Shown: positions 44,224 through 53,982, counted from the stretch's first letter. The stretch is DNA of 64,000 nt from DATBLE01 sp963764565 (GCA_963764565.1 CAVXTD010000012.1:62001-126000), one strand, 5' to 3'. Translations and numbers: made by a program. The notes: a model not told the origin generated them from the letters alone.

Positions 44224-45395
44224 CCAGTCAGGTTCTGCACGAGCCTGCGGAAGTCCTCGCCGCGCTGCTCGAAGTCCCTGAACTGGTCGTAGCTCGCGCA
44301 GGCCGGCGAGAGCAGGACGACCTCCCCCGGCACCGCCGCCTCCGCGGCCGCGGCGACGGCCGCGGCGAGATCCCCGCACTTCGAGTACGGAACGCCGGCG
44401 CGGTCGAGCGCCTCGGCCAGCTCGTCGGCCGTCTCGCCGATCAGGTACGCGCGGCCGTGGAGCTCGCGCGCCAGCTCGTCGAACGGCTCCCCCTTGCGCG
44501 AGCCGCCCAGGATCACGTGCAGCGGCACGTCGAAAGCGGCAAGCGCGCGCCTGGCGGCGGCGGTGTTCGTCGCCTTGGAGTCGTTGACGTAACGGACGCC
44601 GGCGACCTCGGCGACCGCCTCGAGCCGGTGCTCGACGCCGGGGAAGCTTCGCAGCGCAGCCGCGATCGCATCGTCGGGGATCCCCGCCGCGCGGGCGGCG
44701 GCGGTCGCCGCAGAGGCGTTCTCGCGGTTGTGGGCTCCCGGCAGACCGGGCTCGGCAGGCAGGGGGTCGTCGGCTGCGAACTCGACGCGCCGCGCAGCGC
44801 CGGGCACGGTGCCGAATCCGCGCGGCAGCACTGCGGTGTCGTCGCCGGCCTGGTTCTCGAAGATGCGGAGCTTCGCGTCGCGATAGTCCTCGAACGCGCC
44901 GTGCCGGTCGAGGTGGTCGGGCTCGAGGTTGAGCAGGACCGCGATGCGCGGCCGGAACTCGTGCACGTCCTCGAGCTGGAAGCTCGACAGCTCGCAGACG
45001 ATCCAGGCGTCGGGTGACGCTTCCACGGCGCTCAGCGCACGACCGACGTTTCCGGCGACCGCGACCTCCCGGCCCGCAGCGCGAAAGATCGCGCCCAGCC
45101 ACTCGGCGGTCGTCGTCTTGCCGTTCGTGCCCGTGACGCCGAGGATCGGGTTTCCGAGCAGCCGGTAGCCGAGCTCCACCTCGCTCCAGATCGGGATCCG
45201 TGCGCCACGAACGAGCGGGTTGTCTCGCGGCACTCCCGGGCTCTTGACGAGCACGTCCGCCCCGTCGAGCAAACCCACATCGGCGTCGTTTCCGAGCGAT
45301 CGGTCGGCCCGGACGACCTCCACCCCGTGCCGCTCGAGCAGCGCCGCCGCAGCTTGCCCCGAGCGCGCCAGCCCGAGGACGACGGCGCGCTTCAT
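44220..45395 (-). CDS. murD: UDP-N-acetylmuramoyl-L-alanine-D-glutamate ligase
   Basis: A 391-residue ligase adding D-Glu. LGLARSGQAAAALLERHG at the N-terminus, GVTGTNGKTTTAEWL the ATP loop, LLNLEPDHLDRHG, GAHNRENASAA and YVNDSKATNTAAAR are all in place, with no frame break. Overlaps of 4 bp at both ends tie it to the 81-codon ORF upstream and ftsW downstream. Confidence 0.95.
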   Translation of the reverse strand: MKRAVVLGLARSGQAAAALLERHGVEVVRADRSLGNDADVGLLDGADVLVKSPGVPRDNPLVRGARIPIWSEVELGYRLLGNPILGVTGTNGKTTTAEWLGAIFRAAGREVAVAGNVGRALSAVEASPDAWIVCELSSFQLEDVHEFRPRIAVLLNLEPDHLDRHGAFEDYRDAKLRIFENQAGDDTAVLPRGFGTVPGAARRVEFAADDPLPAEPGLPGAHNRENASAATAAARAAGIPDDAIAAALRSFPGVEHRLEAVAEVAGVRYVNDSKATNTAAARRALAAFDVPLHVILGGSRKGEPFDELARELHGRAYLIGETADELAEALDRAGVPYSKCGDLAAAVAAAAEAAVPGEVVLLSPACASYDQFRDFEQRGEDFRRLVQNLTG

Positions 45396-45637
45396 CGACG
45401 CAGCACGCGGCGGAGCTCCGAGTCGGAGCCGTCGCCGAGCACCCGGTCGACGGAGGCATCCGGAATCGGAATCACATTGCCGTCGCCGATCAGGAAGGTG
45501 ATGCGCGGATCGGGGAACTCGCGCTCGAGGGCCTCGAGCGTCTCGGCTGTGGGGGCGACCACGATCAGCAACTCGTCGTCGGCGGCCTCGGCCAGGGCCG
45601 CCTCGAGCAGTGCGCCGTCGAGAACGAGAATGGTCAC
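45392..45637 (-). CDS. Extra small gene between mraY and murD
   Basis: A short protein of about 80 residues: VTILVLDGALLEAAL, then LLIVVAPTAETLEALEREF, then FLIGDGNVIPIPDASVDRVLGDG. The spacing of GDG-x-IPIPD-x-S-x-D resembles the later half of a SAM-methyltransferase Rossmann fold, but motif I is missing, so enzymatic activity is doubtful. It overlaps mraY (GTGA) and murD (ATGA) by 4 bp each, so it is translated with the dcw genes. The standard dcw order has no gene here. Confidence 0.65.
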   Translation of the reverse strand: MTILVLDGALLEAALAEAADDELLIVVAPTAETLEALEREFPDPRITFLIGDGNVIPIPDASVDRVLGDGSDSELRRVLRR

Positions 45638-46641
45638 GAGCGGAAGAACCGGAAGTAGTAGCGGTAGTAGAGCGCGAACCCGCAGGCGCAGAGGATCGCG
45701 GTGAGGATCCAGAAGCGAACCATGATCTTCGTCTCCGACCAGGCCTTCATCTCGAAGTGATGTTGGATCGGTGCCATCAGGAAGACCCGCCGCCCTGAGT
45801 ACTTGAAGACCGCGACCTGCACCATCACCGAGAGCGCCGCCATCAGGAAGATGCCCCCCACGAACAGGAGCAGCACCTCGGTCTTGGTCATGATCGCGAA
45901 CCCGGCGAGCGCACCGCCGATCGCCATCGATCCCGTGTCGCCCATGAAGATCTCCGCGGGGAAGGCGTTGTACCAGAGAAAGCCGACCAGGCCCCCGATC
46001 AGGGCGGCGCCGAGGATCGACAGATCGAGGTAGAGCGGCGAGCGGTGGCCGGGCACACCCGAGCGGATGTAGGCGATCACCGTCATGGCCGTGAACGTGA
46101 AGACCGCGATGATCCCCGTCCCCGCGGCGAGCCCGTCGATCCCGTCGGTCAGGTTCACGCCGTTCGCCGCGCCCGCGATGATCACGAACAGGAACGGGTA
46201 CCACGCCCACGACAGCGGGATCTTGAAGCCGGGCAGGTAGAGATCGGTCGAGAAGTCCCGGTGGTAGGCGACCCACGCGACAACCGCGGTGATGACGAGG
46301 AGGAGCAGCAGCTTCCAGCGGCCGTTCAGCCCCAGCGACCGCTGGTGCGTGACCTTGATGTAGTCGTCGAGGAAGCCGATCGCCCCGCAGCCGACCGCGC
46401 AGAAGAGGACGGTCAATGCCGGGGTCGAGTAGTTACTCAGGATCAGATAGGGGACCGCGGCCGAGAAGACGATCAGCAGGCCTCCCATCGTCGGAGTCCC
46501 CTGCTTGGTGACGTGGGTGGCCGGGCCCTCCTCGCGGATGTGCTGTCCGTACCCGCGCAGGCGCAGGAAGGCGATGAAGCGCGGGCCCGCGACGATCGAG
46601 ATCACCATCGCGACGATCCCGGCGATCAGGACGTCGACCAT
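45634..46641 (-). CDS. mraY: Phospho-N-acetylmuramoyl-pentapeptide transferase
   Basis: A 335-residue enzyme with ten helices that makes lipid I. The catalytic region is GFLDDYIKVTHQRSLGL with the Asp pair, then NGVNLTDGIDGLAAG and MAPIQHHFEMKAWSE with the His motif. The ATG overlaps the murF stop (TGATG). No frame break. Confidence 0.95.
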   Translation of the reverse strand: MVDVLIAGIVAMVISIVAGPRFIAFLRLRGYGQHIREEGPATHVTKQGTPTMGGLLIVFSAAVPYLILSNYSTPALTVLFCAVGCGAIGFLDDYIKVTHQRSLGLNGRWKLLLLLVITAVVAWVAYHRDFSTDLYLPGFKIPLSWAWYPFLFVIIAGAANGVNLTDGIDGLAAGTGIIAVFTFTAMTVIAYIRSGVPGHRSPLYLDLSILGAALIGGLVGFLWYNAFPAEIFMGDTGSMAIGGALAGFAIMTKTEVLLLFVGGIFLMAALSVMVQVAVFKYSGRRVFLMAPIQHHFEMKAWSETKIMVRFWILTAILCACGFALYYRYYFRFFRS

Positions 46642-47871
46642 CAGACCGTGGCTGCCGTCAGCGCCTCGGCGACGCGCTCGAGCCCCATCGCGCGCGCGCC
46701 CTTGACGAGCACACAGTCGCCCGGCCGGAGCAGCTCGTCGAGCAGCGTGAGGGCCTCCTCGACGGTGGTCGCGTGCCGGCCTCCGTACGCCCGCGCCCGC
46801 GGGCCGATCGCGACCACTTCGTCGATCCCGAGCTCGCGGAGGGCGCGGGCGACTTCGCGGTGCCCCTCCTCGCTGTAGTCGCCGAGCTCGGCCATGTCGC
46901 CGAGCACCGCGACCGTGCGGCGCCCGGCGGCGAGCCGGACGAGGTGCTCGAGCGCAGCCCGCACCGAGACCGGGTTCGCGTTCCAGGCGTCGTTGATCAG
47001 CACACCCCCACCCGCGAGCGTCAGCTCCTGGTTTCGCCACTCGGTGAAATCGACGTGGAGCTCGTCGGGTAGATCGAGGCCGATCGCACTCGCGGTCGCG
47101 AATGCGGTCAACGCGTTGCCGGCGAGGTGGCCGGCGGTGAAGTCGACCTCGACGGAGCCGAGCGACGTGGCGACCACCGGTGGGACGAACGAAACGAGAG
47201 TTACGTCACGGCCCACCCGCACGACCTCGAGGTCGTCGCGCTCGACGGGGAAGTCGGCGGGCACGACCGCCGTGCCGCCCGGTGGAAGCGCGTCGATCAG
47301 CTCGGTCTTGGCGCGGACGACCCCGGCGAGATCGCCGACCTGCTCGAGGTGGACGGGGCCGACATTCGTGATCACGCCGACCTCCGGCCGGGCGAACTCG
47401 CACAGCTCCGCGATCTGGCCGTGGCCTCGCATCGCCAGCTCGAGGATGCAGACCTCGGTGTCCGGCTGGACGCGGCCGATCGTCAACGGCACCCCGATCT
47501 CGGCGTTGTAGCTGCGCTCGGCGGCGACCGTGCGCCGCTGCCGAGCGCAGACGGCGGCGAGGATGTCCTTCGTCGAGGTCTTCCCCATCGACCCGGTGAT
47601 CGCGACGAACCGCGCCGAGCTGCGAGTGCGCACGCGTCCCGCGATCGCCGCGAGGGCGGCGAACGCGTCGTCGGGGACGAGCGTCGCGGCGGCTCCACGG
47701 GCGAAGGCGTGCTTCGACGAAGTCGGCCCCGCCGCCGACGGCGACGAACAGGTCTCCCTCCTCGACCCGGCGCGAGTCGGTCTGAAGACCTGTGACCTCG
47801 GTTGCCCAGGCGGCGGATTCGAGGCGCCCGGGCGCGAGCTCGGCGATCTCCGCGAGCGCGAGTGCGATCAC
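46641..47871 (-). CDS. murF: UDP-MurNAc-tripeptide D-alanyl-D-alanine ligase, one frameshift
   Basis: Adds D-Ala-D-Ala. The N-terminus reads LALAEIAELAPGRL and DSRRVEEGDLFVAV, the ATP loop is ITGSMGKTSTKDI, and MRGHGQIAEL, LINDAWNANPVSVRAALEHL and AVLGDMAELG follow. A break near 47711 (GAAGCACGCC, one G too many) separates GADFVE from HAFARGAAATLVPDDA. Repaired, it is about 410 residues. The GTG overlaps the murE stop (GTGA). Confidence 0.91.
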
Positions 47872-49315
47872 GCGGTCGCCCGCAGCGCGCGCAGTGCCTC
47901 GCCCGCCACCTCGCGGTCGTCGAAGGGCAGCGTGCGCCCCGCGATCTCCTGGCCGCGCTCATGGCCCTTGCCTGCGATCACGACGACGTCGCCGGTCGCC
48001 GCCAGCTCGATCGCCCGTCTGGATCGCACGCCGTCGGTCGGGCTCGACCTCCGGCTCGCCCTTGCACCCCGCCGATCACCTCGTCGATGATCGCCAGCGG
48101 GTCCTCGCTCCGCGGGTTGTCCGAGGTGACGATCAGGACGTCGGCGAGCTCGGAGGCGATCCGTCCCATCAACGGACGCTTGCCCCGGTCGCGGTCGCCG
48201 CCGCAGCCCATCACGCAGATCAGCCGGCCGGCGGCCAGCTCACGGGCGGTGCGCAGGACGTTCTCGAGCGCGCCCGGCTTGTGCGCGTAGTCGACGACGA
48301 CGGTGAACGGCTGGCCCTCGTCGAGCGCTTCGAAGCGCCCGGGCACGCCGCTCACCGATCCGATCCCTGACGCAACCGCCTCGCCGGGAAGCTCGAGCAG
48401 GCGGGCGGCGGCGACGGTCGCGAGCACGTTCTTGACGTTAAAGCCCCCTCGCAGTCGCGTGCGCAGAGTGATCCCGCCGGCGGTCAGCGACGTCTCCGAC
48501 CCTGAGGAGTCGATCCGCTCGGGCCTGATCTCGGCGTCGTCAGCGAATCCGAAGGTGACAAGCGGGGTACCGGCCCCCCGCAGCTCGTCCGCCAGCCTGC
48601 GACCGTAGTCGTCGTCGAGGCTGACGGCGGCCGGCGGCGGATCGTCACCCGTGAAGAGGCGCCGCTTTGCCTCGTAGTACTCCTCCATCGTCTCGTGGAA
48701 ATCGAGGTGATCCTGGCTCAGGTTCGTGAAGACGAGCGCGGCGAACCGGACGCGGTCGAGCCGGTGCAGCACCGACCCATGCGACGTCGCCTCGATCGCG
48801 CAGCTCCGGTCGCCCGCATCGAGCATCTCCCGGAACACCCTCTGGAGATCGATCGCCTCTGCCGTCGTCCTCGTCGCCGGGCGGCGCTCGCCGTCGACGC
48901 GCGTCTCGATCGTGCCCAGGAGGCCCGGCCGGCGTCCGGCCGCCGCGAGCACCGCGTAGAGCAGGAACGCCGTCGTCGTCTTGCCGTTCGTCCCGGTGAC
49001 ACCGACGACGTCGAGCTCGGCAGTCGGATGCTCGAAGAACTCGTCGGCCGCCACCGCCATCGCCGCGCGCGCATCGGAGACGACGAGCTGGGGCACGGAC
49101 AGCTCGAGTGCCCGCTCGACGACGAGCGCGACCGCACCCGCGCCGATCGCCTGCGCGGCGAAGTCGTGCCCGTCGGCGCTGTGGCCGGGAACACAGAAGA
49201 AGAGGGCCCCGGGGCCGACCGCGCCGGCGTCGTAGGCGAGGTCGCGGACCTCCGCCGCAGCGCGCCCGACCACCTCCGCCGGCGCGAGCGCGGCGATCAG
49301 GCGCTCCAGGTCCAC
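47868..49315 (-). CDS. murE: UDP-MurNAc-L-Ala-D-Glu-meso-DAP ligase, two frameshifts
   Basis: Adds the third residue of the stem peptide. VTGTNGKTTTAFLLY, VFTNLSQDHLDFHETMEEYY and VVDYAHKPGALENVL are diagnostic. TSDNPRSEDPLAII contains DNPR, the motif associated with meso-diaminopimelate specificity, so the wall is probably DAP-type. Two breaks near 48060 and 48010 (each an extra G) interrupt the C-terminus, which after repair reads VVVIAGKGHERGQEI. About 482 residues; GTG 49315 is taken as start. Confidence 0.9.
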
Positions 49316-49409
49316 GACGGCCGAGTGTAACAGGGCCACCCGCCGCCGCCCGGCGCCCGAATCGTCACCGAAGTGGCCCAAATGCGGCGCTTTTTGGCGT
49401 GGGTGAACC

Positions 49410-51115
49410 CTAGCCCAGCGGTGCGCTGCCGGCGTTGCGCAGCGAGACGAGATCGTCCGGCCGCACGCCGAGGTACTGGAGGGCGAACCGCGCGATATCG
49501 CGAAACGCGGGCGCCGCGACGAGGCCCCCGAAGATCTGCCCGTGCGGCTCGTCGATCGAGACGAGGATGACGAGCCGGGGCGCGCTCGCCGGGACGATCC
49601 CCACGAACGAGGAGACGTAATTCGTGTCCGAGTAGCCGCCGGAGGGATCCGGCTTCGCCGCCGTGCCGGTCTTCCCGGCCACGGTGTACCCGGGGACGGC
49701 CGCCTCGCCGCCCGTGCCCTCCGCGGAGACGACCCCCCTGAGCATGGCGAGAAGCTGCTGGGCGACCGGGGCCGACACGACTCGGTGCCGCGTCAGCTTC
49801 GGCGAATGCCCCCCGCGCACGTGGTCGACGAGGTGCGGCTGGATCCAGACACCGTTGTTCGCCAGCGCGCCGTAGGCCGCGGCGGTCTGGATCGGAGTGA
49901 CCGCGATCCCCTGCCCGATCGGCACGGTGCCGATCGTCGAACCCGACCAGCGCTCGACCGGAAGCACGATGCCCGGGCTTTCGCCGGGGAAGTCGATCCC
50001 GGTCGGCTGCCCGAAGCCGAAGCGGGCGATCCAGCGCGCGAGCCGCTCGGGGCCGAGCAGCTGGGCGAGCATGTCCGTGCCGACATTCGACGAGCGCGCG
50101 AGCATCTCGGCGACGCTCATCCTCTCGGTCGGACGGGACTCGGCATCAGTGATGACGCGATCCGCGACCTTGATCTCCGGCGGCAGGCTGAACGTGTCGT
50201 TCGGCGTGACGACCTTGTCGCTCAGCGCAGCCGCGTAGGTGACGAGCTTGAACGTCGAGCCGGGCTCGTACGTGTCGGTGACGGCCCGGTTCCGCTGGAG
50301 GCTGTCGGGTACTTGCGAGAAGTCGTTGGCGTCAAACCCGGGCGCGACCGCCATCGCGAGAATGCCGCCGGTCGAAGGGTCGAGGACGATCGCGCTGCCG
50401 CTCGTCGCGCTCCACTTTGCCACCGTCAGCCGCAGGACCGACTCGACCTTGGCCTGGAGCGTGTGGTCGAGGGTCAGGAAGACGTCGCGCCCGGGCCGCT
50501 CCGGAGTCGAGCTGACGACGTCGATCGTGCGGCCGAACGGGTCCCTGACGATCGTCTCCTTCCCCGGCCGTCCGGCGAGGTCGCGCTCGAGCCCGAGCTC
50601 CAGGCCGGCGAGGCCCTTGTTGTCGACGCCCGCGTACCCGAGCACCTGGGAGGCGACGGTGTGCTGCGGGTAGCTCCGCCGCTCCTCCGGATAGAAGCCG
50701 ATCCCGGCGAGACCGCGCCGCTCGAGCGCCGCGGCCCGATCGGCCGGGGCCTTGCGCTCGACGTAGACGAAGCTCTGCTTCTTGTCGATGAGCTGCGGGT
50801 AGATGCTGTCCGGGTCGATGTTGAGCGCCTGCCCGGCGGCGACCGCGACCTTCTGTGGATTGCGTACCTGGCGAGGGTCGGCGTAGACCGTCGTCGCCTC
50901 CTCGCCGATTGCGAGCTGGACGCCCATCCGGTCGTAGATCGTCCCGCGGGCGGCCGGGGTCGTGATCGTCTCGTGGTGCTGCTGAGCGGCGAGCCGCTCG
51001 AGTGCGGGCGCACGGACACCTGGAGCCACACCGCGCGCCCGAACGTCGCGGCGAATGCGAAGAGGAGAACTGCCAGGACGAGGCGGATCCGGCGGTTCGC
51101 CAGACGCAGGGTCAT
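49410..51115 (-). CDS. ftsI: Peptidoglycan transpeptidase FtsI (PBP3), one frameshift
   Basis: Septal class B penicillin-binding protein. RLVLAVLLFAFAATFGRAVWLQV is the membrane anchor and TPAARGTIYDRMG starts the dimerisation domain. Catalytic motifs are TYEPGSTFKLV (SxxK), ARSSNVG (SxN) and VAGKTGTA (KTG). A break near 51010 lies just after the anchor; unlike most others here it looks like a missing base. About 568 residues. The ATG overlaps the ftsL stop (ATGA). Confidence 0.92.
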
Positions 51116-51471
51116 TTCGCAGGCAGGTCGAGAAAGGTCGTCTCGGCCGCGCTGGCCGGGATCACGCCCAGGTCCCTGCGCGCCTGCGCCTGGATCCGGC
51201 CGGCCGCCTGCGCGCTCGACACCTTCGAGGCCAGGTCCGCGATGTCGGAGCGGAGCTGCGTCCGTTCGTTGCCGAGCTTGTCGAGGCGGATGTTCAGCCG
51301 CAGCTCGGCGACGTTCATGAAGACGACGCCGGCCAGCAGCGCGCCGATGGCGACGATCCAGACGACTCCGCGCGCGATCCGCGGACGAGGCTCACGACGC
51401 GGCCTGGGCCGGACACGGGGCTCGGAAACGGCGGGCGTCTCGGCCCGCGCGTGAGGTGCAACCGCCGCCAC
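51112..51471 (-). CDS. ftsL: FtsL-like septum protein
   Basis: A 119-residue bitopic protein. A basic Pro-rich cytoplasmic end (RVRPRPRREPRPR) precedes one helix (GVVWIVAIGALLAGVVFMNVA), then a leucine-zipper-like coiled coil (LRLNIRLDKLGNERTQLRSDI). Position between rsmH and ftsI and this layout identify it, since FtsL sequences diverge strongly. The GTG overlaps the rsmH TAG by one base. Confidence 0.82.
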   Translation of the reverse strand: MAAVAPHARAETPAVSEPRVRPRPRREPRPRIARGVVWIVAIGALLAGVVFMNVAELRLNIRLDKLGNERTQLRSDIADLASKVSSAQAAGRIQAQARRDLGVIPASAAETTFLDLPAK

Positions 51472-52439
51472 TATCCGACCTTCTCGGCGGCGCGCAGCCG
51501 GGCCGAGGCCGAGCGCGGGTTCAGCGCTGCCTCGCGGGCGCTCGGGCGCACGGGCCTGGGTGTGAGCACGCGCAACTCGGGCTCGTGCCCGCAGACGCAG
51601 ATCGGAAACTCGGGCGGGCAGGTGCACCCGCGCGCCTGCTCGCGGAACCAGTGCTTGACGATGCGATCCTCGAGCGAATGGAAGCTGATCACCGCGACCC
51701 GGCCGCCGGGACGGAGCATCTCCATCGCCGCGGGCAGGGCCGCCTCGAGCGCCTCCAGCTCGTCGTTGACCGCGATGCGGAGCGCCTGAAACACGCGCCG
51801 CGCCGGATGGCCCTCGCCGAAGCGCGCCGGAGCGGGGATCGCCCCCTTGATCGTGTCCACGAGCTCGCCGGTTCGCTCGAACGGCTGCTTGCGCCGGCGG
51901 CGTCCGATCGCGCGGGCGATCTGGCGCGCGTACCGCTCTTCCCCGTAGCGGCGGAAGATCCGCTCCAGCTCGCGCTCCTCCGCCTCGTTGACGAGCTCGC
52001 GGGCCGAATAGTCGGCGGACGGATCCATGCGCATGTCGAGCGGCGCGTCGGCCGCGTACGAGAAGCCGCGCTCGGGCCGGTCGAGCTGCATGCTGGAGAC
52101 GCCGAGGTCGAGCAGGACGGCATCGGCGCGCACGCCGTTCTCGGCGAGCTGCTCGAGGACGATCGAGAAGTCGCCGCGCAGGAAGCGGGCGGTGACGCCG
52201 GCCGTGCGGCGGAAGCGCTCGAAGTACGGCCGCACGGTCGGGTCGCGGTCGATCCCGATCACCTTCCCGTGGCCGTGCAGGTCGCGGGCGAGCAGCGTGG
52301 CGTGGCCGCCCGCACCGAAGGTCGCGTCGACGAGGGTGTCTCCCGGCTCGAGCGCGAGCAGCTCGCGAACCTCGTCCGCGAGCACGGGGACGTGATCAGT
52401 TGTGTTCGGCTGCAAGACGTTCGGCAACATGCTCAGCAC
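51471..52439 (-). CDS. rsmH: 16S rRNA (cytosine1402-N4)-methyltransferase
   Basis: Methylates C1402 of 16S rRNA. DHVPVLADEVRELL, the SAM loop VDATFGAGGHA, LLDLGVSSMQLDRPERGFSY, RVFQALRIAVNDELEALEAAL and VISFHSLEDRIVKHWF are all diagnostic. With the ATG at 52439 it overlaps mraZ by 44 bases; ATG 52430 or a nearby TTG are alternatives. Confidence 0.94.
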   Translation of the reverse strand: MLSMLPNVLQPNTTDHVPVLADEVRELLALEPGDTLVDATFGAGGHATLLARDLHGHGKVIGIDRDPTVRPYFERFRRTAGVTARFLRGDFSIVLEQLAENGVRADAVLLDLGVSSMQLDRPERGFSYAADAPLDMRMDPSADYSARELVNEAEERELERIFRRYGEERYARQIARAIGRRRRKQPFERTGELVDTIKGAIPAPARFGEGHPARRVFQALRIAVNDELEALEAALPAAMEMLRPGGRVAVISFHSLEDRIVKHWFREQARGCTCPPEFPICVCGHEPELRVLTPRPVRPSAREAALNPRSASARLRAAEKVG

Positions 52440-52830
52440 TCCCCATGACCTCCTTCAGCTGGTCGCGCCAGGCGGCGCGATCCCAGATCTCGACGCGGTC
52501 GCGCATCCCGACGACGACGACCTCTTTCTCGAGCCCGGCGTGCTCGAGCAGCTGCGGCGGGAGCATCACCCGGCCCTGCTTGTCCGGCTGCGCCTCGATC
52601 GCGCCGGTGTAGAAGAAGCGCTCGATCATGCGCGACTCCCGGCTGAGTGGATTGAGCCCCGCCAGGTTCGACTCGACGAGCGCGAGCCAGCCCTCGGCCG
52701 GAAACACGGACACGCAGGTGTCGAGGCCGCGCGTGAGCACGACCCCGCCTGCCATCGCCTGACGGAACTTGGCCGGCAGCGTGAGACGGTTCTTCTCATC
52801 GATGGTGTGGTCGTATTCGCCGAGGAGCAT
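52396..52830 (-). CDS. mraZ: Transcriptional regulator MraZ
   Basis: A 144-residue protein of two AbrB-like swapped-hairpin units: GEYDHTIDEKNRLTLPAKFR, and later IEAQPDKQGRVMLPPQLLEHAG, each with the conserved D-x-(K/Q)-x-R core. MraZ binds upstream of its own operon, and the binding repeats are visible immediately before the ATG. It heads the dcw cluster. Confidence 0.95.
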   Translation of the reverse strand: MLLGEYDHTIDEKNRLTLPAKFRQAMAGGVVLTRGLDTCVSVFPAEGWLALVESNLAGLNPLSRESRMIERFFYTGAIEAQPDKQGRVMLPPQLLEHAGLEKEVVVVGMRDRVEIWDRAAWRDQLKEVMGSAEHVAERLAAEHN

Positions 52831-52834
52831 GGTT

Positions 52835-52867
52835 CCACGCTGCCCCACCTTACCCCACGATCCCCCA
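52835..52867 (-). promoter_or_regulatory. MraZ operator, repeats at 10-bp spacing
   Basis: On the minus strand TGGGG occurs at 52867-52863, 52857-52853 and 52847-52843, with TGG at 52837-52835. The period is exactly 10 bp. A further TGGGG lies at 52880-52876. This is the known MraZ box arrangement, ending five bases before the mraZ ATG, so binding would block initiation. Confidence 0.85.
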
Positions 52868-52935
52868 CAATTCAACCCCAGTGACCCAAATCGCCGCGCG
52901 ATCTCACAGTCCGGCGTCCGGCTGCGTTTCCCTCG

Positions 52936-53398
52936 ATGATGCAAGGCGCCGTGATCCCGCCGTTCGAGCGCTTCTACGCCCAGCACCGCGACGAGGTGTT
53001 CGCGCTGCTGGCGCGCCGGATCGGCCGGCAGCGCGCCGAGGACGCCTTCCAGGAGACGTTCCTCCGCGCCCTGCGCGCCTATCCCGCACTCCGAAACGGC
53101 GAGCACCTGCGCGCCTGGGTGCTGACGATCGCGCGGAACGTCGCGGTCGACGCCTTCCGCCGCGAGAAGCCGCAGGTCGAGCTCGAGGAGCCGGTCGAGC
53201 TGCCCCGGCGGCCCGCGTTACACCGAGATCGAGCACCTGACCGGCGGCTTGCCGCCGACCGAGCGCGCGGCCGTCGTCCTCCGCTACGCCTACGACCTGC
53301 CCTACGCCGCGATCGGCGCCGCGCTCGGCTCGAGCGAGGAGGCGGCCCGGCAGGCCGCATCGACGGGCGTCCGCCGTCTACGAAAGGAGCTGACATGA
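52936..53398 (+). CDS. ECF-type sigma factor, one frameshift
   Basis: About 153 residues. Region 2 reads FERFYAQHRDEVFALLARRIGRQ and AEDAFQETFLRALRAYP, then LRAWVLTIARNVAVDAFRRE. Region 4 is in another frame: LTGGLPPTERAAVVLRYAYDL, AAIGAALGSSEEAARQAAS. A break near 53215 (extra base in GCGTTACACC) joins them, with TGA at 53396 overlapping the ogt ATG. Without repair the region-2 frame runs straight into Ogt and mimics a fusion. Coupling to ogt suggests it controls alkylation repair. Confidence 0.78.
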
Positions 53399-53949
53399 CC
53401 GTTCCGACCGATCTGGACCGCCGCTTCCATGACGCCGCCCAGCGCGAGGGGCTCGTCGACGTCGCCTACGACCTCGCCGACTCCCCCGTCGGCGACCTGC
53501 TCGTCGCCGTCACGGATCGCGGCCTCTGCAAGATCGCCTACCGCCCCGAGGAGGCGCTGGACGAGCTCGCCGCCGACTTCGGCGTCCGCGTGCTGCGGAT
53601 CCCGAAGCGGGTCGACCGGGTCCGTCGCGAGCTGGACGAGTACTTCGGCGGCACGCGGCGCGACTTCGACCTCGAGACCGACCTCTCCCCCGTCCCCGAG
53701 TTCCACCGTCTCGCGCTTCGCGAGCTCGCGCGTGTCCCGTACGGCCAGGTGACGACCTACGGCGCGCTGGCGGCGAAGGTCGGGCGTCCGAACGCGGCCC
53801 GCGCCATCGGCGGGGCGATGAACCGCAACCCGATCCCGATCGTGCTGCCGTGCCACCGCGTCGTCGGCGCCGGCGGCAAGCTGACCGGCTACGCGGGCGG
53901 GCTCGACCGCAAGGAAACGCTGCTCCGGCTCGAGGGCGCGCTGCTCTAG
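53395..53949 (+). CDS. ogt: Methylated-DNA-protein-cysteine methyltransferase
   Basis: A 184-residue suicide repair protein taking alkyl groups from O6-alkylguanine. VPYGQVTTYGALAAKVGRPNAARAIGGAM is the DNA-binding helix-turn-helix with its Arg finger, and PIVLPCHRVVG holds the acceptor Cys. GKLTGYAGGLDRKETLL closes the family pattern. AAAGGAG seven bases upstream and ATGA overlap couple it to the sigma gene. A palindromic repeat follows the stop. Confidence 0.93.
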   Translation: MTVPTDLDRRFHDAAQREGLVDVAYDLADSPVGDLLVAVTDRGLCKIAYRPEEALDELAADFGVRVLRIPKRVDRVRRELDEYFGGTRRDFDLETDLSPVPEFHRLALRELARVPYGQVTTYGALAAKVGRPNAARAIGGAMNRNPIPIVLPCHRVVGAGGKLTGYAGGLDRKETLLRLEGALL

Positions 53950-53950
53950 G

Positions 53951-53982
53951 CAGTGTCTGACACCGATCGGTGTCAGACACTG
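53951..53982. repeat. Dispersed palindromic repeat, copy 3
   Basis: 14-bp arms identical to copies 1 and 2, with loop GATC. It starts one base after the ogt stop. Confidence 0.85.

Noticed and set aside
52936..53949. Sigma-Ogt fusion protein of 337 residues
   Set aside because: Region 4 of the sigma factor lies in another frame and ends on the ogt ATG with a ribosome site; a frame error explains the apparent fusion.
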